A stretch of DNA of 49,905 bases. Source: Thermoplasmata archaeon. Lineage in GTDB: Archaea; Thermoplasmatota; Thermoplasmata; Lutacidiplasmatales; UBA184. The notes under the pieces are model-generated. The model ran no database searches. It saw only the letters and a program-made list of their open reading frames with translations, and was not told the origin of the DNA. The position numbers and the translations under genes were made by a program. Within the stretch, counting starts at the first letter, position 1. Each line of letters begins with the position of its first letter. The stretch covers positions 1-49,905 of the forward strand of contig JASHOK010000043.1 of assembly GCA_030041175.1 (NCBI GenBank), in the 5' to 3' direction. Of this stretch, positions 33,413-43,700 are shown piece by piece.

Positions 33413-34063
33413 TTGCCGTTGGTATCGGACGTTTCTCTCGGGCTGCTCGTTTTCGCGACCCTTTTCGTCATCGTGGACCCGGTCGGGATGCTGCCGTTCT
33501 TCGTCTCCCTGACGCAAGGATTCTCGCGCGACGATCGACGCTACGTCATCCGCCGCTCCACGATCTTCGCGACGGTCCTGCTGCTGGCCTTTGCCGTGCT
33601 CGGCCGCTACCTCTTCCTGCTCCTTCGGTTCACGGTCTACTCGTTCGAGATCGCCGGGGGGCTCCTGCTCTTCGCCATCGCATTCGACATGCTGTTCGGG
33701 GATACTCCGCGTACCAAGCTGAGCCCGATGGACCGGGACGAGCTGCTCGCTCGCCGGGAAGAGGTGGGGATTGTTCCGCTCGGGATGCCGCTGCTGGCCG
33801 GCCCCGGCGCTATTTCGTCGGTGGTGATCTATGCCGAGTCCGCCGGGGGGAGCATCGTCGCGACCGTCGGCCTTTACGTGGCCATCGTTCTCACGATGGT
33901 GGTCACTTTCGTCGTGCTGCGCCTAGGCATACAAATCCTCGAAAGGGTCGGCCGAGTGGGGCTGATCGCGATCAGCCGCGTGATGGGCCTTTTGCTCGCC
34001 GCGATCGCCGTGCAGTTCGTGATCGGTGGGGTGACCGGCGCATTCGGGCTGACGATCCCATAG
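33413..34063 (+). CDS. MarC-family integral membrane protein
   Basis: Six-helix membrane protein (216 aa from TTG 33413; a second TTG at 33419 is equally possible). Family marks: VIVDPVGMLPFFVSLT at the N-terminus, the middle MPLLAGPGAISSVVIYAE (P-L-L-A-G-P-G), and a C-terminal MGLLLAAIAVQFVIGGV. Despite the name, MarC is not known to cause drug resistance; some archaeal members have been linked to small neutral amino-acid transport. 3' end overlaps coaBC on the other strand by 92 bp. Confidence 0.88.
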   Translation: MPLVSDVSLGLLVFATLFVIVDPVGMLPFFVSLTQGFSRDDRRYVIRRSTIFATVLLLAFAVLGRYLFLLLRFTVYSFEIAGGLLLFAIAFDMLFGDTPRTKLSPMDRDELLARREEVGIVPLGMPLLAGPGAISSVVIYAESAGGSIVATVGLYVAIVLTMVVTFVVLRLGIQILERVGRVGLIAISRVMGLLLAAIAVQFVIGGVTGAFGLTIP

Positions 34064-35309
34064 CGACCGGGATCTTGGCGCGGAAGGCCAGGTCCCTGCC
34101 GAGCTCGTCCAGCAACCGGCCGGCCACCTCCGACTTCGGGCCCCGGATCCAGTGGCTTCGACCGTCCTTGCGCAGGAGCAGTACTTCCGCGGTTGGAGCG
34201 CCCATGACGGCGCGGTCGTTCCCGACCACGGCGTCCAGCCCGGCTTCGGAGAGGAGCCGCTGCGACTGCTCCTTGAGCTCCTCCGGACTCCGCCGACTCA
34301 CCAGCTTGAATCCCACCACCAGCCCGGGGGCCGGAACGCGTTCCCGGATCTCGGGCAGGATCTTCGGCGCCGGGCCGAGCGCGAGCGTGAGTTTCGGATG
34401 GGTCCGTGAGTCGATCTTCTCCGCCTGAGCGGTGACCGTATAGTCGGCCAGCGCCGCGGGAATCCAGACGGCCTCGGCGTCTCGGAGCGACGTGGGATCC
34501 TCCCGCACGAGGGCCCGGAGGTCCTCGACGGAGGCCCACCGGTGCGTCGGCACGAAGCTCGGCAACGGCACCGACGCGGAGCCCATCCACAGCGTCACCT
34601 GAGCTCCGCGGAAGTGGGCCTGAGTCGCCAGCGCGACCGCCGTCTCGCCGCTGCTTTCGTTGGTCACGGAGCGCACATCGTCAATCGGTTCGTGCGAGGC
34701 GCCCCCGATGATCAACACCCGACGACCCGCCCAGGGTCCCCGGCCCAGCCGGTGGAGCACCGCGGCCGCCACCTCTTCGGGCGAGGCCACCTTCTCCTCG
34801 TTCTCTTCCCGATGCGGCTCCACGACCTCGACGCCCCAGCTCCGGAGCTGACGCAGGCTGGCCTGCACGGCGGGATTCTCTCCCATGTGCGCATGCATGG
34901 CGGGGGCGATCAGGATCGGTACATGGGCACCCAGAGCGACCGAAGCGAACGAGGTCACCGGGGTGTCGTCGATCCCCGCGGCCATCTTCGAGATCGTATT
35001 GGCGGTCGCCGGGGCGATGAGCAACAGGTCAGCTCGGTGATCCCCCGACCCGATCCAGGTAACATGCTCCACATCCCCGGAGAGCTCCGTGATCGGCGGA
35101 TGCCCGCTCGCGAACTGGAGGCTCTCGGGCGTTACGAGCCGGGCCGCCTCCGCCGACATCACGATCCGGACATCGGCGCCGTGCCGGATCAACTCCCGCA
35201 CGATGCGAGGCACCTCGATAGCGGCGATCGACCCCGATACGCCGACGATGATGCGGGCTCCGGCCAGAAGATGCGACCGTCGTCCGCGGATCTGGTCGCT
35301 GGGATGCAT
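33972..35309 (-). CDS. coaBC: Bifunctional phosphopantothenoylcysteine decarboxylase / phosphopantothenate-cysteine ligase
   Basis: Two-step enzyme of coenzyme A synthesis. ATG 35309 gives 445 aa; the frame is open to 35495 but that part is Arg/Gly low-complexity. The flavin-dependent CoaC half holds IIVGVSGSIAAIEVPRIV, APATANTISKMAAGI and the cysteine-side loop APAMHAHMGENP (the archaeal PAMH form). The CoaB half begins near residue 185 with VLIIGGASHEPIDDVRSVTN and has AAVWIPAALADYT-type and DAVVGNDRAV segments. The last ~40 residues are basic and overlap the MarC-family gene, so they are probably an unconserved tail. Confidence 0.93.
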   Translation of the reverse strand: MHPSDQIRGRRSHLLAGARIIVGVSGSIAAIEVPRIVRELIRHGADVRIVMSAEAARLVTPESLQFASGHPPITELSGDVEHVTWIGSGDHRADLLLIAPATANTISKMAAGIDDTPVTSFASVALGAHVPILIAPAMHAHMGENPAVQASLRQLRSWGVEVVEPHREENEEKVASPEEVAAAVLHRLGRGPWAGRRVLIIGGASHEPIDDVRSVTNESSGETAVALATQAHFRGAQVTLWMGSASVPLPSFVPTHRWASVEDLRALVREDPTSLRDAEAVWIPAALADYTVTAQAEKIDSRTHPKLTLALGPAPKILPEIRERVPAPGLVVGFKLVSRRSPEELKEQSQRLLSEAGLDAVVGNDRAVMGAPTAEVLLLRKDGRSHWIRGPKSEVAGRLLDELGRDLAFRAKIPVAMGSSARMRRSPHRSRTARRSRRAKGPSRG

Positions 35310-35410
35310 CGGATTCTCTCGGGGGCCGGCACCCCCGACCTCCGTGGGGCGCCCCCGCCGCGAGCGTGGGCGGCCATATAGCGCGGCGCCCGAAGACGAG
35401 GCTCGGGGTG

Positions 35411-35417
35411 CTTTATC
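35411..35417 (+). promoter_or_regulatory. TATA-like box for the HAD hydrolase gene
   Basis: CTTTATC 24-30 bp upstream of the GTG at 35441. Its spacing is the reason I prefer that start over the earlier ATG at 35366. Confidence 0.45.
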
Positions 35418-35440
35418 TGCCCCGCGGTATCGAACGCGCC

Positions 35441-36292
35441 GTGAGCCCCGGACCCCACCCCTCGTCGCCCGAAGAGGACGAAAGATCCGAGACACCGATC
35501 ATCCCTCTCCCCGTTCTGGCGAACAAGTCCCTGGATACTCCGGAACCCTCGCCGCTGCCCGAGGAGGCCCCGCCGGAACCCCGGCGCGTCCCGCGCGGCG
35601 TCGTCGTGTTTGATCTGGATGGGACGATCCTCGACGACCTGAACCACATCAGCGAGGTCGCGGCCGACGTCATGTCGACGGAGTTCGGCACGCCGCCCGC
35701 GGAGGCTCGGGTGCACTACCTCGCCACGACCGGTCTCCCGTTCGAGGCGCAGCTCGCGCAACTCTATCCGGACGTGGCGCCGGCGGAGCGACATCGCGTC
35801 GCGCTCCGGTTCCACCAGCGGAAGGCCAAGGAGGCGTACGGCACCGCCCACCCGTTCCCGGAGATCCCCCGCGTGCTGAAGCGGCTGGCCCAGGAGCAGT
35901 GGACGCTCGTGATCTCGACCGGAGCGGAGAAGGAGATCGCCGATCTCCTGCTCGAACGCGAGGGGATCCGCTACTGGTTCGAAGCCGTGCTCGGAGCGGG
36001 GCAAGGGACCAAGCGGGAACACCTGGCAGAATACCGCCGCCGGTACCCCGGTGTCCCCGTGTTTCTGGTCGGCGACTCCCGCTTCGACATGGAGGCCGCG
36101 GCTTCGGTCCCCGGCGTCATTGCACTGGGACGGGCCTCGAGCCTCCCCGGATGGGCCCTGGCCCCGAAGGACCTGGAACAGTGGGGCGCCGCCTGGGCCG
36201 ACCACACGCTCGCCCGCCTGCCGGAGGAAGTGGCCCGGCTGACCCGACCCAAACGCCCCCGAGCCACTCGCCGGCGGCCCGCACGAAGGTAG
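35441..36292 (+). CDS. HAD-superfamily hydrolase (phosphatase-like)
   Basis: Phosphotransfer enzyme of 283 aa (GTG 35441). After a ~50-residue Pro/Ser/Glu-rich N-terminus comes motif I VVVFDLDGTILDD with the nucleophile and acid aspartates, an alpha-helical C1 cap, motif II TLVISTGAEKEI, the motif III lysine in GTKREHL, and motif IV VFLVGDSRFDMEAA. Resembles phosphoglycolate phosphatase-like members; substrate unknown. The basic tail RRRPARR ends at a TAG one base from the 3' end of the convergent tRNA gene. Confidence 0.82.
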   Translation: MSPGPHPSSPEEDERSETPIIPLPVLANKSLDTPEPSPLPEEAPPEPRRVPRGVVVFDLDGTILDDLNHISEVAADVMSTEFGTPPAEARVHYLATTGLPFEAQLAQLYPDVAPAERHRVALRFHQRKAKEAYGTAHPFPEIPRVLKRLAQEQWTLVISTGAEKEIADLLLEREGIRYWFEAVLGAGQGTKREHLAEYRRRYPGVPVFLVGDSRFDMEAAASVPGVIALGRASSLPGWALAPKDLEQWGAAWADHTLARLPEEVARLTRPKRPRATRRRPARR

Positions 36293-36400
36293 GGCCGGGA
36301 CCGAGACTCTCCGGGGGCGGGGGGTGTCCCCGCTCCCATTTGAACCCGGGTCGAGGGATCCACAGTCCCCCAGGATAGGCCAGACTACCCCATCCCGGCC
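36293..36400 (-). tRNA. tRNA-His (anticodon GTG) with a 32-nt intron in the T loop
   Basis: Read on the minus strand: extra G(-1) at 36400, acceptor GCCGGGA (36399-36393) pairing perfectly with TCCCGGC (36300-36294), discriminator C at 36293. D arm GGGT/AGTCTGGCCTA/TCCT has one T-T mismatch; anticodon stem GGGGA/TCCCT encloses CTGTGGA (anticodon GTG). T-stem arms CCGGG (next to TTCAAA) and CTCGG pair fully only when 32 nt (36306-36337 or 36307-36338) are removed from the loop. G(-1):C73 is the histidine identity pair. CCA is not encoded. Confidence 0.85.
36306..36337 (-). other. Predicted noncanonical tRNA intron (T loop, near position 59/60)
   Basis: The 32-nt segment begins GGGAGCGGGG, then ACACC, then CCCCGCCCCC: a hairpin with 9 of 10 pairs (one A-C mismatch), followed by GGAGAG before the downstream exon. 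The end could be shifted by one base because T occurs at both sides. Removal restores a 7-nt TTCAAAT loop and a five-pair T stem. The junction is compatible with a relaxed bulge-helix-bulge cut by archaeal splicing endonuclease, but the motif is not textbook. Confidence 0.75.
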
Positions 36401-36483
36401 GCGACCGAATGACAGCCGTCCGGCAGAAAAGGGTTTGCGGCTCTCGAGCAAAGATTCGCGGCGTCCGCGCGTCGGCGACGAGC

Positions 36484-36750
36484 TCAGATCAGACTCTCTT
36501 CCATCACTTCGACGGATTCAACGCCCGGCACCTTGGCGAGCGCCGCTTCCAGGCGGTCGAGTACACCGCCCGCGTCCGGCATCTCGGCGGCCACGAGGAG
36601 CGCCTTGAGACCGAACGCAATGTCCTTGACCTGCATGCCCCGGAGCCGGACTCCCTCCGGCACCGAGCTCTTCACGCCGGCCGCGAGCGCCGTCATGTCC
36701 GTCTCCACTCCGTGCGGCATCAGCCGGAGCAGCACCACGACGTCGCCCAT
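36484..36750 (-). CDS. Translation elongation factor 1-beta (aEF-1beta)
   Basis: Guanine nucleotide exchange factor for aEF-1alpha (88 aa, full family length). Small alpha/beta-plait protein with GVETDMTALAAGV and the conserved LKALLVAAEMPD and KVPGVESVEVMEESLI ends. Fifteen bases after the zinc-finger gene; the two are neighbours in many archaea. Confidence 0.93.
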   Translation of the reverse strand: MGDVVVLLRLMPHGVETDMTALAAGVKSSVPEGVRLRGMQVKDIAFGLKALLVAAEMPDAGGVLDRLEAALAKVPGVESVEVMEESLI

Positions 36751-36765
36751 CGAGTCGCCCCGGGA

Positions 36766-36939
36766 CTACGGGCCCACGAAGCCGCAGTTCTTGCACGTAT
36801 AGGGAACGCTCTGGTCCCGGCACCGGGCATCCCGGCCGATGGTCTCCGTGCCACACGAGGGGCAGAGGAAGGCGGTGGCGCCCGGGCCGGTCAGCCCGCG
36901 GCCACAGGACGTGCAGCGAAGCTCCGTACGCGCAAGCAT
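36766..36939 (-). CDS. Small zinc-ribbon protein, HVO_2753 family
   Basis: 57-aa protein with four CxxC-like knuckles: C9/C12 in RCTSCGRG, C26/C29 in FLCPSCGTE, C40 in ARCRDQ and C49/C52 in YTCKNCGF. This matches the archaeal zinc-finger family usually encoded beside aEF-1beta and thought to function in translation. The ATG at 36939 is clear; a much longer open frame runs through it from upstream but has no homologous character. Confidence 0.85.
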   Translation of the reverse strand: MLARTELRCTSCGRGLTGPGATAFLCPSCGTETIGRDARCRDQSVPYTCKNCGFVGP

Positions 36940-36947
36940 GCGTCGAC

Positions 36948-37775
36948 CTACCGGTTCCCGGGACGGCGTCCCTGGCGGCGCGCGCCCACGACCGTCCCCC
37001 ATATAAAGACGGCCAGCGCGAAGGCGGCGATCCCGACCCCGATGTCCAGGGATTCGTCCGGTGGTGCGCCGGCGATGTAGAACCGGACCGAGTACTGTTG
37101 GACGCCGCCGGTGAAGGTCACGAAGCCGTGCTCCTCCGCGAGCGACACGGACAGGGTATGCCATCCGGGAGCGAGACTCGCCGTCACGTAGTCGAAGCTG
37201 AACGCATGCGACGTTTCGGCCGAGAGCGTCGGAATGGATACCTGACCCACGGCGACGCCGTCGAGGGTCACGGTCATGTTGAAGGCATTGACCGTGGTCG
37301 TGCCGGAGTAGAGCGTGCCGGCGAGGACGTATGGCGCCACCACCCGGATCTGCGTCGTGATGTTCGCGGAGACGTTGGTGCCCGCATAGCTCGAGGTGAG
37401 CTCGACCCGGAGCGTGACGACCTCCACCAGGCTGGGGGCGGTGAATCGGAGGATCTCGGAGCCGTTGATCAGGACCCCGGTCGGCGGTTGGATCGATGCC
37501 GTCGAGACATTGTTTCCCGAGAGCGTTGCGTTGAACGTGATGTTGCCGACGAGCGTTCCGTTGGCCGCCTCGGCCGGTCCGCCGGTTCCGTTCACGACGT
37601 AGTCGGCCGTCAGCGATTCTCCCACGACGGCCGGGCCGGTGATCGTCCCGGTCACCGCCGGATAATCGGAGGCTCGCGCCATCCCGCCCGCCCCGAGGAC
37701 CAGGGCGGAAAGCACGAGCGCCAGGACGAGCCCCGAGCTCAGACCCCGAAGCGCCCACGGAGAACGACTAACCAT
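36948..37775 (-). CDS. Secreted/cell-surface protein with signal peptide and C-terminal anchor
   Basis: 275 aa. N-terminal basic residues then a hydrophobic stretch (GLVLALVLSALVLGAGGMARA) ending in a signal-peptidase-like Ala-rich site. The ectodomain is beta-rich (Thr/Val/Ser) with many N-x-S/T sequons (for example NGT, NVS, NGS, NIT, NMT). A C-terminal helix (IGVGIAAFALAVFIWGTVVGA) and an Arg-rich tail anchor it in the membrane. No enzymatic motif. It begins 6 bp after the AglB stop, so they form one operon, and it is a natural substrate candidate for that transferase. Confidence 0.78.
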   Translation of the reverse strand: MVSRSPWALRGLSSGLVLALVLSALVLGAGGMARASDYPAVTGTITGPAVVGESLTADYVVNGTGGPAEAANGTLVGNITFNATLSGNNVSTASIQPPTGVLINGSEILRFTAPSLVEVVTLRVELTSSYAGTNVSANITTQIRVVAPYVLAGTLYSGTTTVNAFNMTVTLDGVAVGQVSIPTLSAETSHAFSFDYVTASLAPGWHTLSVSLAEEHGFVTFTGGVQQYSVRFYIAGAPPDESLDIGVGIAAFALAVFIWGTVVGARRQGRRPGNR

Positions 37776-37781
37776 CCGAGT

Positions 37782-40700
37782 TCACCTCCGCACCCATCGG
37801 CGGGTCCGCCACCAGCGGATCGTGAGCAGGATCGCGAGGAAGGCCACGGCGGGGATGATGGCGATCACGGTCCAGGCCCAGTCGGGCAGGACCGGCGGGG
37901 TGCCGACGTGAGGCCCCGAGACCGTGAGACCATTGGGGGCGCTCACGACCCCGGTCGGCACGGAAATGTCGGCGGATGCGACGGGGTTCCCCGTCGTGTT
38001 CACGGCCTGGGCCTGGACCACGACCGTGTCCGGCGGCATCGCAAATCCGGAGGTCGTCAGGGAGACCGAGAAGAGCAGGCTCTGTCCCGGCCCCAGACTC
38101 ACGGTGGCCGGGGCAGTCGCGGAATTCTCGAGCAGGGCGACGGTCCAACCGAGTTGCTCGAGCTGGACCTGGTTCACCACGCTCACCACCGCGCTGTAGG
38201 GCGTATTCCCCGTGTTGTCGACCGTGAACTGCACCGTGGCGGACCGGGGGGCCACGGTGGCGCCGGACGGATCCGCCGTCACCGAGATCGCCGGCACCGG
38301 GATGACGTTCACGACCGGCGACGGGGACGAGGTGCCGATCACGGTGTTCGGACTTGCGGCCAGCATCGCGCCGAGCGCAACCGGGGCGTGGTTCGTGGTC
38401 GCGCCGTAGGGCACGCGCACCACCACCGTTCCACCCCCGGTGGAGTTCCCCGGCCCGACGCCCAGCGTAATGGTCGCGGGGCTGAAGGTGAAGTTCCAAC
38501 TCGACGGGTCGCCGTAGAACCGGATCGTCACGGGAGTGTTCCCCGTGTTCGTCACCGTGAAGGAGAACGTTGCGATCCCGCCGGCCGGCACGGTCGCGGA
38601 GGCCGGAGGCAGCGTCGCGATCACCACCGACCGGGTGTAGGAGGGCACGAGCGCCAGGCTGGTCGCCTGGTTGCCGAGCAGTAACGAGACGGAGGCCGAC
38701 GCGGTCGTCGGCACCGATTGGCCCGCGATGAGGGCCGTCCCGTTACCTACCACGGTCCAAGTTCCCTGGGGAAGCACCCAACTGGTGGCCGTGCCGAGCC
38801 CGACGCCGACGGAGGTCCAGGACAGACCGGCCGAGCTCTTCCACGTCACGTTGCCGGTGGTCAGTGACGAGAGGCCCGACGGCGGAGTCAGTGTGAGCGT
38901 GTCGGTCCACGCCGGCGACAGCGGGATGCTCACGGCCACGGACGGGAACGGCACCGTGACCTGTACGAGCGCTGCATAGACCCCGGCGCCGGAGCCCGCG
39001 GTGGCGTACACCGTGTACACTCCTGGGAGAACGGCCGCCGAGAATGCGCCGTTCGTGGTCGTGACCGTGGTACTGTTCGTGGATGGATAGGGTCCCATCA
39101 GTCGGACGGTCGCGGAGATCGTCAGCGGTCCGCCATTCCAGTACAACTGGCCGGAGATGCCCGCGTTGTGGTACACCACGGTGAGCGGTATGGCGCAGGT
39201 GGAGGCGGACGTGCCGACGGAGCAGGTGGTCCCCGCGACGACGGTATACGTGGCGTACCGCAGCACGCCGCCCACGGTCGTTGCGAGAGTGACATTCACG
39301 TACGGCGTGTAGGTTGCCGGTCCCGGCAGGTTGAGAGCGACCGTCCCATTGGTCGAGAGGGAGTAGAGCTGTACTCCCGAGGGCCCGGTCCAGTACACGG
39401 GCACGGACAGTGGCAAGGTGCCCCCACCGGTGCCCACCAGCGTCGCCACTACGGGAACGCCCGACCCGAGCGTGACGGTCGGCGTCGTGACCCCGGTCGC
39501 GTTCACGGTGACGATCGTGAGCGTTGTGTAGTTGACGCCGCTGGCCGAGGCGGACCCGTAGACCGAGTACGATCCGGGCGATATTCGGTACCCGGACAGG
39601 AACGTCGAACCGGCGACGGTGAAGTTGAAGGGCGGCCCGTAGATGCGCAGCTGGACCGACGAGGCCGTCACACCGGCCGGCAACGACAGCTTGCCCGTCG
39701 CGGTCACCTGGCGGTAGAGCTGAACGCTCAGGTTGGTCGGACTGATACCTACCGGTAACGTGACGTTGATCGTTTCGGGCGGCTGTAAGACGCCGGTTCC
39801 GGATGCGGGCGGGGCCCACGCCGTGATCTGGTAGGGCCCGGGCGCAAGCGAGACGGAGAACGACGATCCGCCCGTAACGGTCAGGCTCTGGGCCGGTGGG
39901 CCGGTCGCGGTGGCGTTCAGCCGAAGCGTTCCGCCGGAGGGGAGGCCGGTCACGGTGACCTGGAGGGTGACGTTCAGCAGCGGCACGACGACCCGGGTCA
40001 GGCTCGTGAGCTCTCCCACGGAAAGGCTACAGGCCTGGTACGCGCCGAAGCCGGTCGCCGAGGCCGATAAACAGTAGGTCGTCGACGGCTGCGCCGTCGG
40101 CAACAGGAAGCTGATGTTGCCGTTCGCCGCGGTGAGCGTGCTCAAGGTAGCGCCCGTGGGATTGACCGTCAGGTGCACCTCGCCGGCCTGGACCGGATAG
40201 AAGGCTCCCGAGGGCACTAGCGCACCGAGCGTCGTGGCGAAGGTGTAGGCCTTGCTGAGCGGCAGAGAGATCGTCGTCGCCCGGTCGAGGTCGACGTAAC
40301 CGACGGCTGAGAAGTTGCCCACCGTTGGAGCGACCTGGGTGGCGAGCGCCTGCACGCTGTAGTCGCCGGCCGGTGCGTAGACGGACCAGGTTCCGCTGCT
40401 GTTGGCAAAGAACGTGAGCTCATTCCCCGACGACCCGTACAGGGAGATCTGGGTCGCACTGACCTCGCTGCTGAGGATACCCGAGGGCAGGGAGGACTGT
40501 CCGGAGAGGAGCACCGACGTCGACAGCTGGAGCGGAGCCACGGCGATGGCGGACCCGGTACTCGGGAGGTAGGCGCTCTCAAAGCCGGCGAGGAACGTCG
40601 AGCCGACCGGCCCGTATCCGTAGATCGAGTAATTGCCGGCCGGGATCGTGGCGTGGACCGTGCCGGTGGCATCGCTCGTGAAGACCAGGGCGTCCGAGGG

Positions 40701-43700
40701 CCGGGGGGCCTGATTGGCCGACGAACCGACCGTCGAGCGAATCGGTGTCAGTCGGACGGTGAAACCGGGGACCGGCGCTCCGCCGGTCTCGACTTCGAAA
40801 CTGATCGAGACGACCGGAACCAGCGTCAGGGACTGCGTCAGGGTCCGGTTGGTCGTGGAGTTGAGCTCCACCGCCGTCGCATTGCTCGCCAGGTTGGCGC
40901 CGCTCGTAGCGCGAACGGAGAAGTTACCGGGCACCAGGTTCGAGAAGTCGTAGCCCCCGGAGGCGTTCGTGACCGTCGTCTCCGAGAACCCCGTGGCATT
41001 CGAGACCGTCACCGTCGCGCCCGGAACCAGGCTCCCAGACGCGAGAGAGACGGTTCCCTTGAGCTGGGACGGGACCAGTCCCGCCGTGGCATTGGCCGCG
41101 CCGCCCGCGGGCACGGCCACCTGGCCCACCGAGAAGGTAACGCCGGCGGTTCGGACCGTGTAGTTGTAGACCCCCGGCGCGACGTCCGTCAGCTGGAAGC
41201 TTCCATCGGCATCGGTCGTCGCCGTATAGTTTTGAAGGCCCGCGGCACTGAGCGTGACACTCGCGCCAACGGCCGGCGGGTCGACCGACGACATGTAGGT
41301 CTGGTTGCCGGTCGAGTTCCAGTAGACGAACCCGTTCACGGACCCCGGCTGAAGCACGATGTTCTGTGAGATCGGGACGCCCGTGAGGCTGAAGCCCAGG
41401 GCGGGCGCGACATACAGGTGAATCGAGTCGAGGAGCTCCGTGCCGTTCTGGTCGAGGCCCTGCAGGGTTCCGCTGGTCACGTTCAGCGTAACGTTCCCCG
41501 GCGGGAGGATGACGGAGTACGAGCCATCGGCGGAGGTCAGCACCGTCTGGTGGGGGATTCCCCAGCCGTCGTAGACGGTCAATCGGGCGCCGGCGACCGG
41601 GCTTCCGTTCGGCAGCGTCACGGTACCGGACAGCGGCTGACCCGGGTAGTACTCCAGGATCGCCTCTCCGCCGTTGAAGTAGCAGCTGGCGGCCAGGTTG
41701 GCCGTGCCGTTGGTCTTGGCGGCCATCGCTTCGGCATCGGGATAGTTGGTCGCGATGTCGCACGTGGAGGTCGAGGTCGTGGGCGTGGGCGAGTAGTAGG
41801 CCGTCTTGTAGGCCACTTCGAAGTGCTGGAGCATCCAGCCCGGCTCCGGAGTGTAGCTCGTGAGCGAGCCCTCCAGACCCGGGATCCCCGGGCTCAGGCC
41901 GATGTCGGTCCCGTTGTAGCCCATGTAGATCCGGTAGATCATCGAGTTGTAGAACGGGGCGAGCTGGTTCAGGACGTAGTTCACGACGGAAACGCCGGCC
42001 GGCACCTGGTCGACCGGGTAGAGGTTCCCGTCCGAGCCCTCGGCCTCGATCGTGTAGTAGGTGGTCGGCGCGCCGTCCGCCCCGATGACGCGGCCGGTCA
42101 GCTCGGCCGGCGCGTAGTAGATTCCCGTGTCGGTGCCCGTGAACGGGTAAAGTCGGTCGTCGACCATGGCGTAGCGGATCGTCCACCCCGTGTACGATTG
42201 GATGTCGTTGTAGACCTCGGCCACGCCGTTCTCGTTCAGCGTGTTCGCGAGGAACCAGCTGACCGCGTCGTACATGGCGTTCGTCGGCGTGAGCGTGCTC
42301 GCGTCCACAGGCAGGTACCGCTCGGGGTGGTTCACGACGAGCGTCACGTCCGCCGACGTGTTGGCCAGGAGGGTGTGGAGCTCGCCCAGGTTGACGCCGT
42401 CCGAGGCGAGGATGGTGTTCAGTTGCGGAGGCAGATACGCCAGACCCGATGCCTGCTGCTCGGCGGCGAGCAGGGTGGTGGCGAGGACGGCGATCGCGAG
42501 GGACTCGTTCTGGGCTAGCAGGAAATTCCCGGCGGCCGGGATGCCGTTCTGGAAATTGTCGGCGACCGAGGGATGCTGGCCTTCTGCGATCGCCTGGAAG
42601 CCGTAGTCCCACCAACTGATGAAGGCGGGACGGGAGGCGTAGGCCAGATTGGTATCTTGCGTCGCGAGCCAGTTGTACCCGGCTTCGTCATACTGGTTCG
42701 GAGTGTCGAGGTCGATCCCCGAGGCCCCGAGATAGAAGCTGGACGCGTTGCTCGAGTTGGTCTGGAGGAAGGACGGCAGGGTGTCGTAGACCTGGGTGCT
42801 GTAGCCGGCCTTGGTGTTGTACGGAATCCCGCCATCGATGGAGTACCAGACATTGGGCACGACCAAGGCGACGACGAGCAGCATCACGAGCACATGCCGG
42901 GCCTTGAACGACCGCCGGAATGCCGTCAGCGTCCCCCGGCTGCCGGCCAGCGACTCGGTGGACCGCCGGAGTTGCGAGTACCCGGCCACATCGAGGATGA
43001 TCAGGAGCGCCTCGGCGGGAAGCAGTGCGAAGGCCGGGGAGCCGACGTAGAAGAATTTGGACGCCGAAATCGGCAGAAAGATGCTGACGATCGCAAAGAC
43101 GACGAAGAGCGTGTGCTCCCGTCGGAACCTCTCGCGAGCGAGCTTCAGCACGAACAGTGCGAGTCCGACAAAGGCGAGGAAGAAGGTCAGGACGCCGTAC
43201 GAGATGATCAGCGCGTCAAAGGAGGGCGCCTGTGCCTCCGCGACGGTGGAATAGATCAGGGTCTTGGCAAAGTAGCCCTGCCCGGTGATCAACGTCTGGA
43301 ACGACGCGGGTGCAAGGAAGTCGACGATGCCCAGGCCGGCCACGACCACTCCGGCGAGGACGGGGACGGTGACGACCCACGGATATTGCCGAAGCAGGAC
43401 GAACGGCAGCAGCGCAATGAGCGCTCCGAAGTAAATGAGCAACGGAAGGTCGAACCAGGTGGCGAAGAGACCCTGGCCCAGATAGTACGGCACGGCCATC
43501 GGGAAGCCGATGATGCCCGCGATCCAGGTCACGACGTAGAGATTGACGGAATCCACGCGCCGGATCCGCTCGACCACCATGATGACAGCGAGGAAGATGA
43601 TCACAATCGCAACGGCGAGCGGGTAGCCCTGCCACGCCAGCGCGAGGGCTCCCAGGGACACCCCGGAGAAGACCGCCCACTTGACGGCCTTCTGCTCCTG

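Noticed and set aside
36293-36400. tRNA pseudogene or truncated tRNA
   Set aside because: Contiguous reading breaks the T arm, but the acceptor and T-stem partners 32 nt downstream pair completely, so an intron explains it better than decay.
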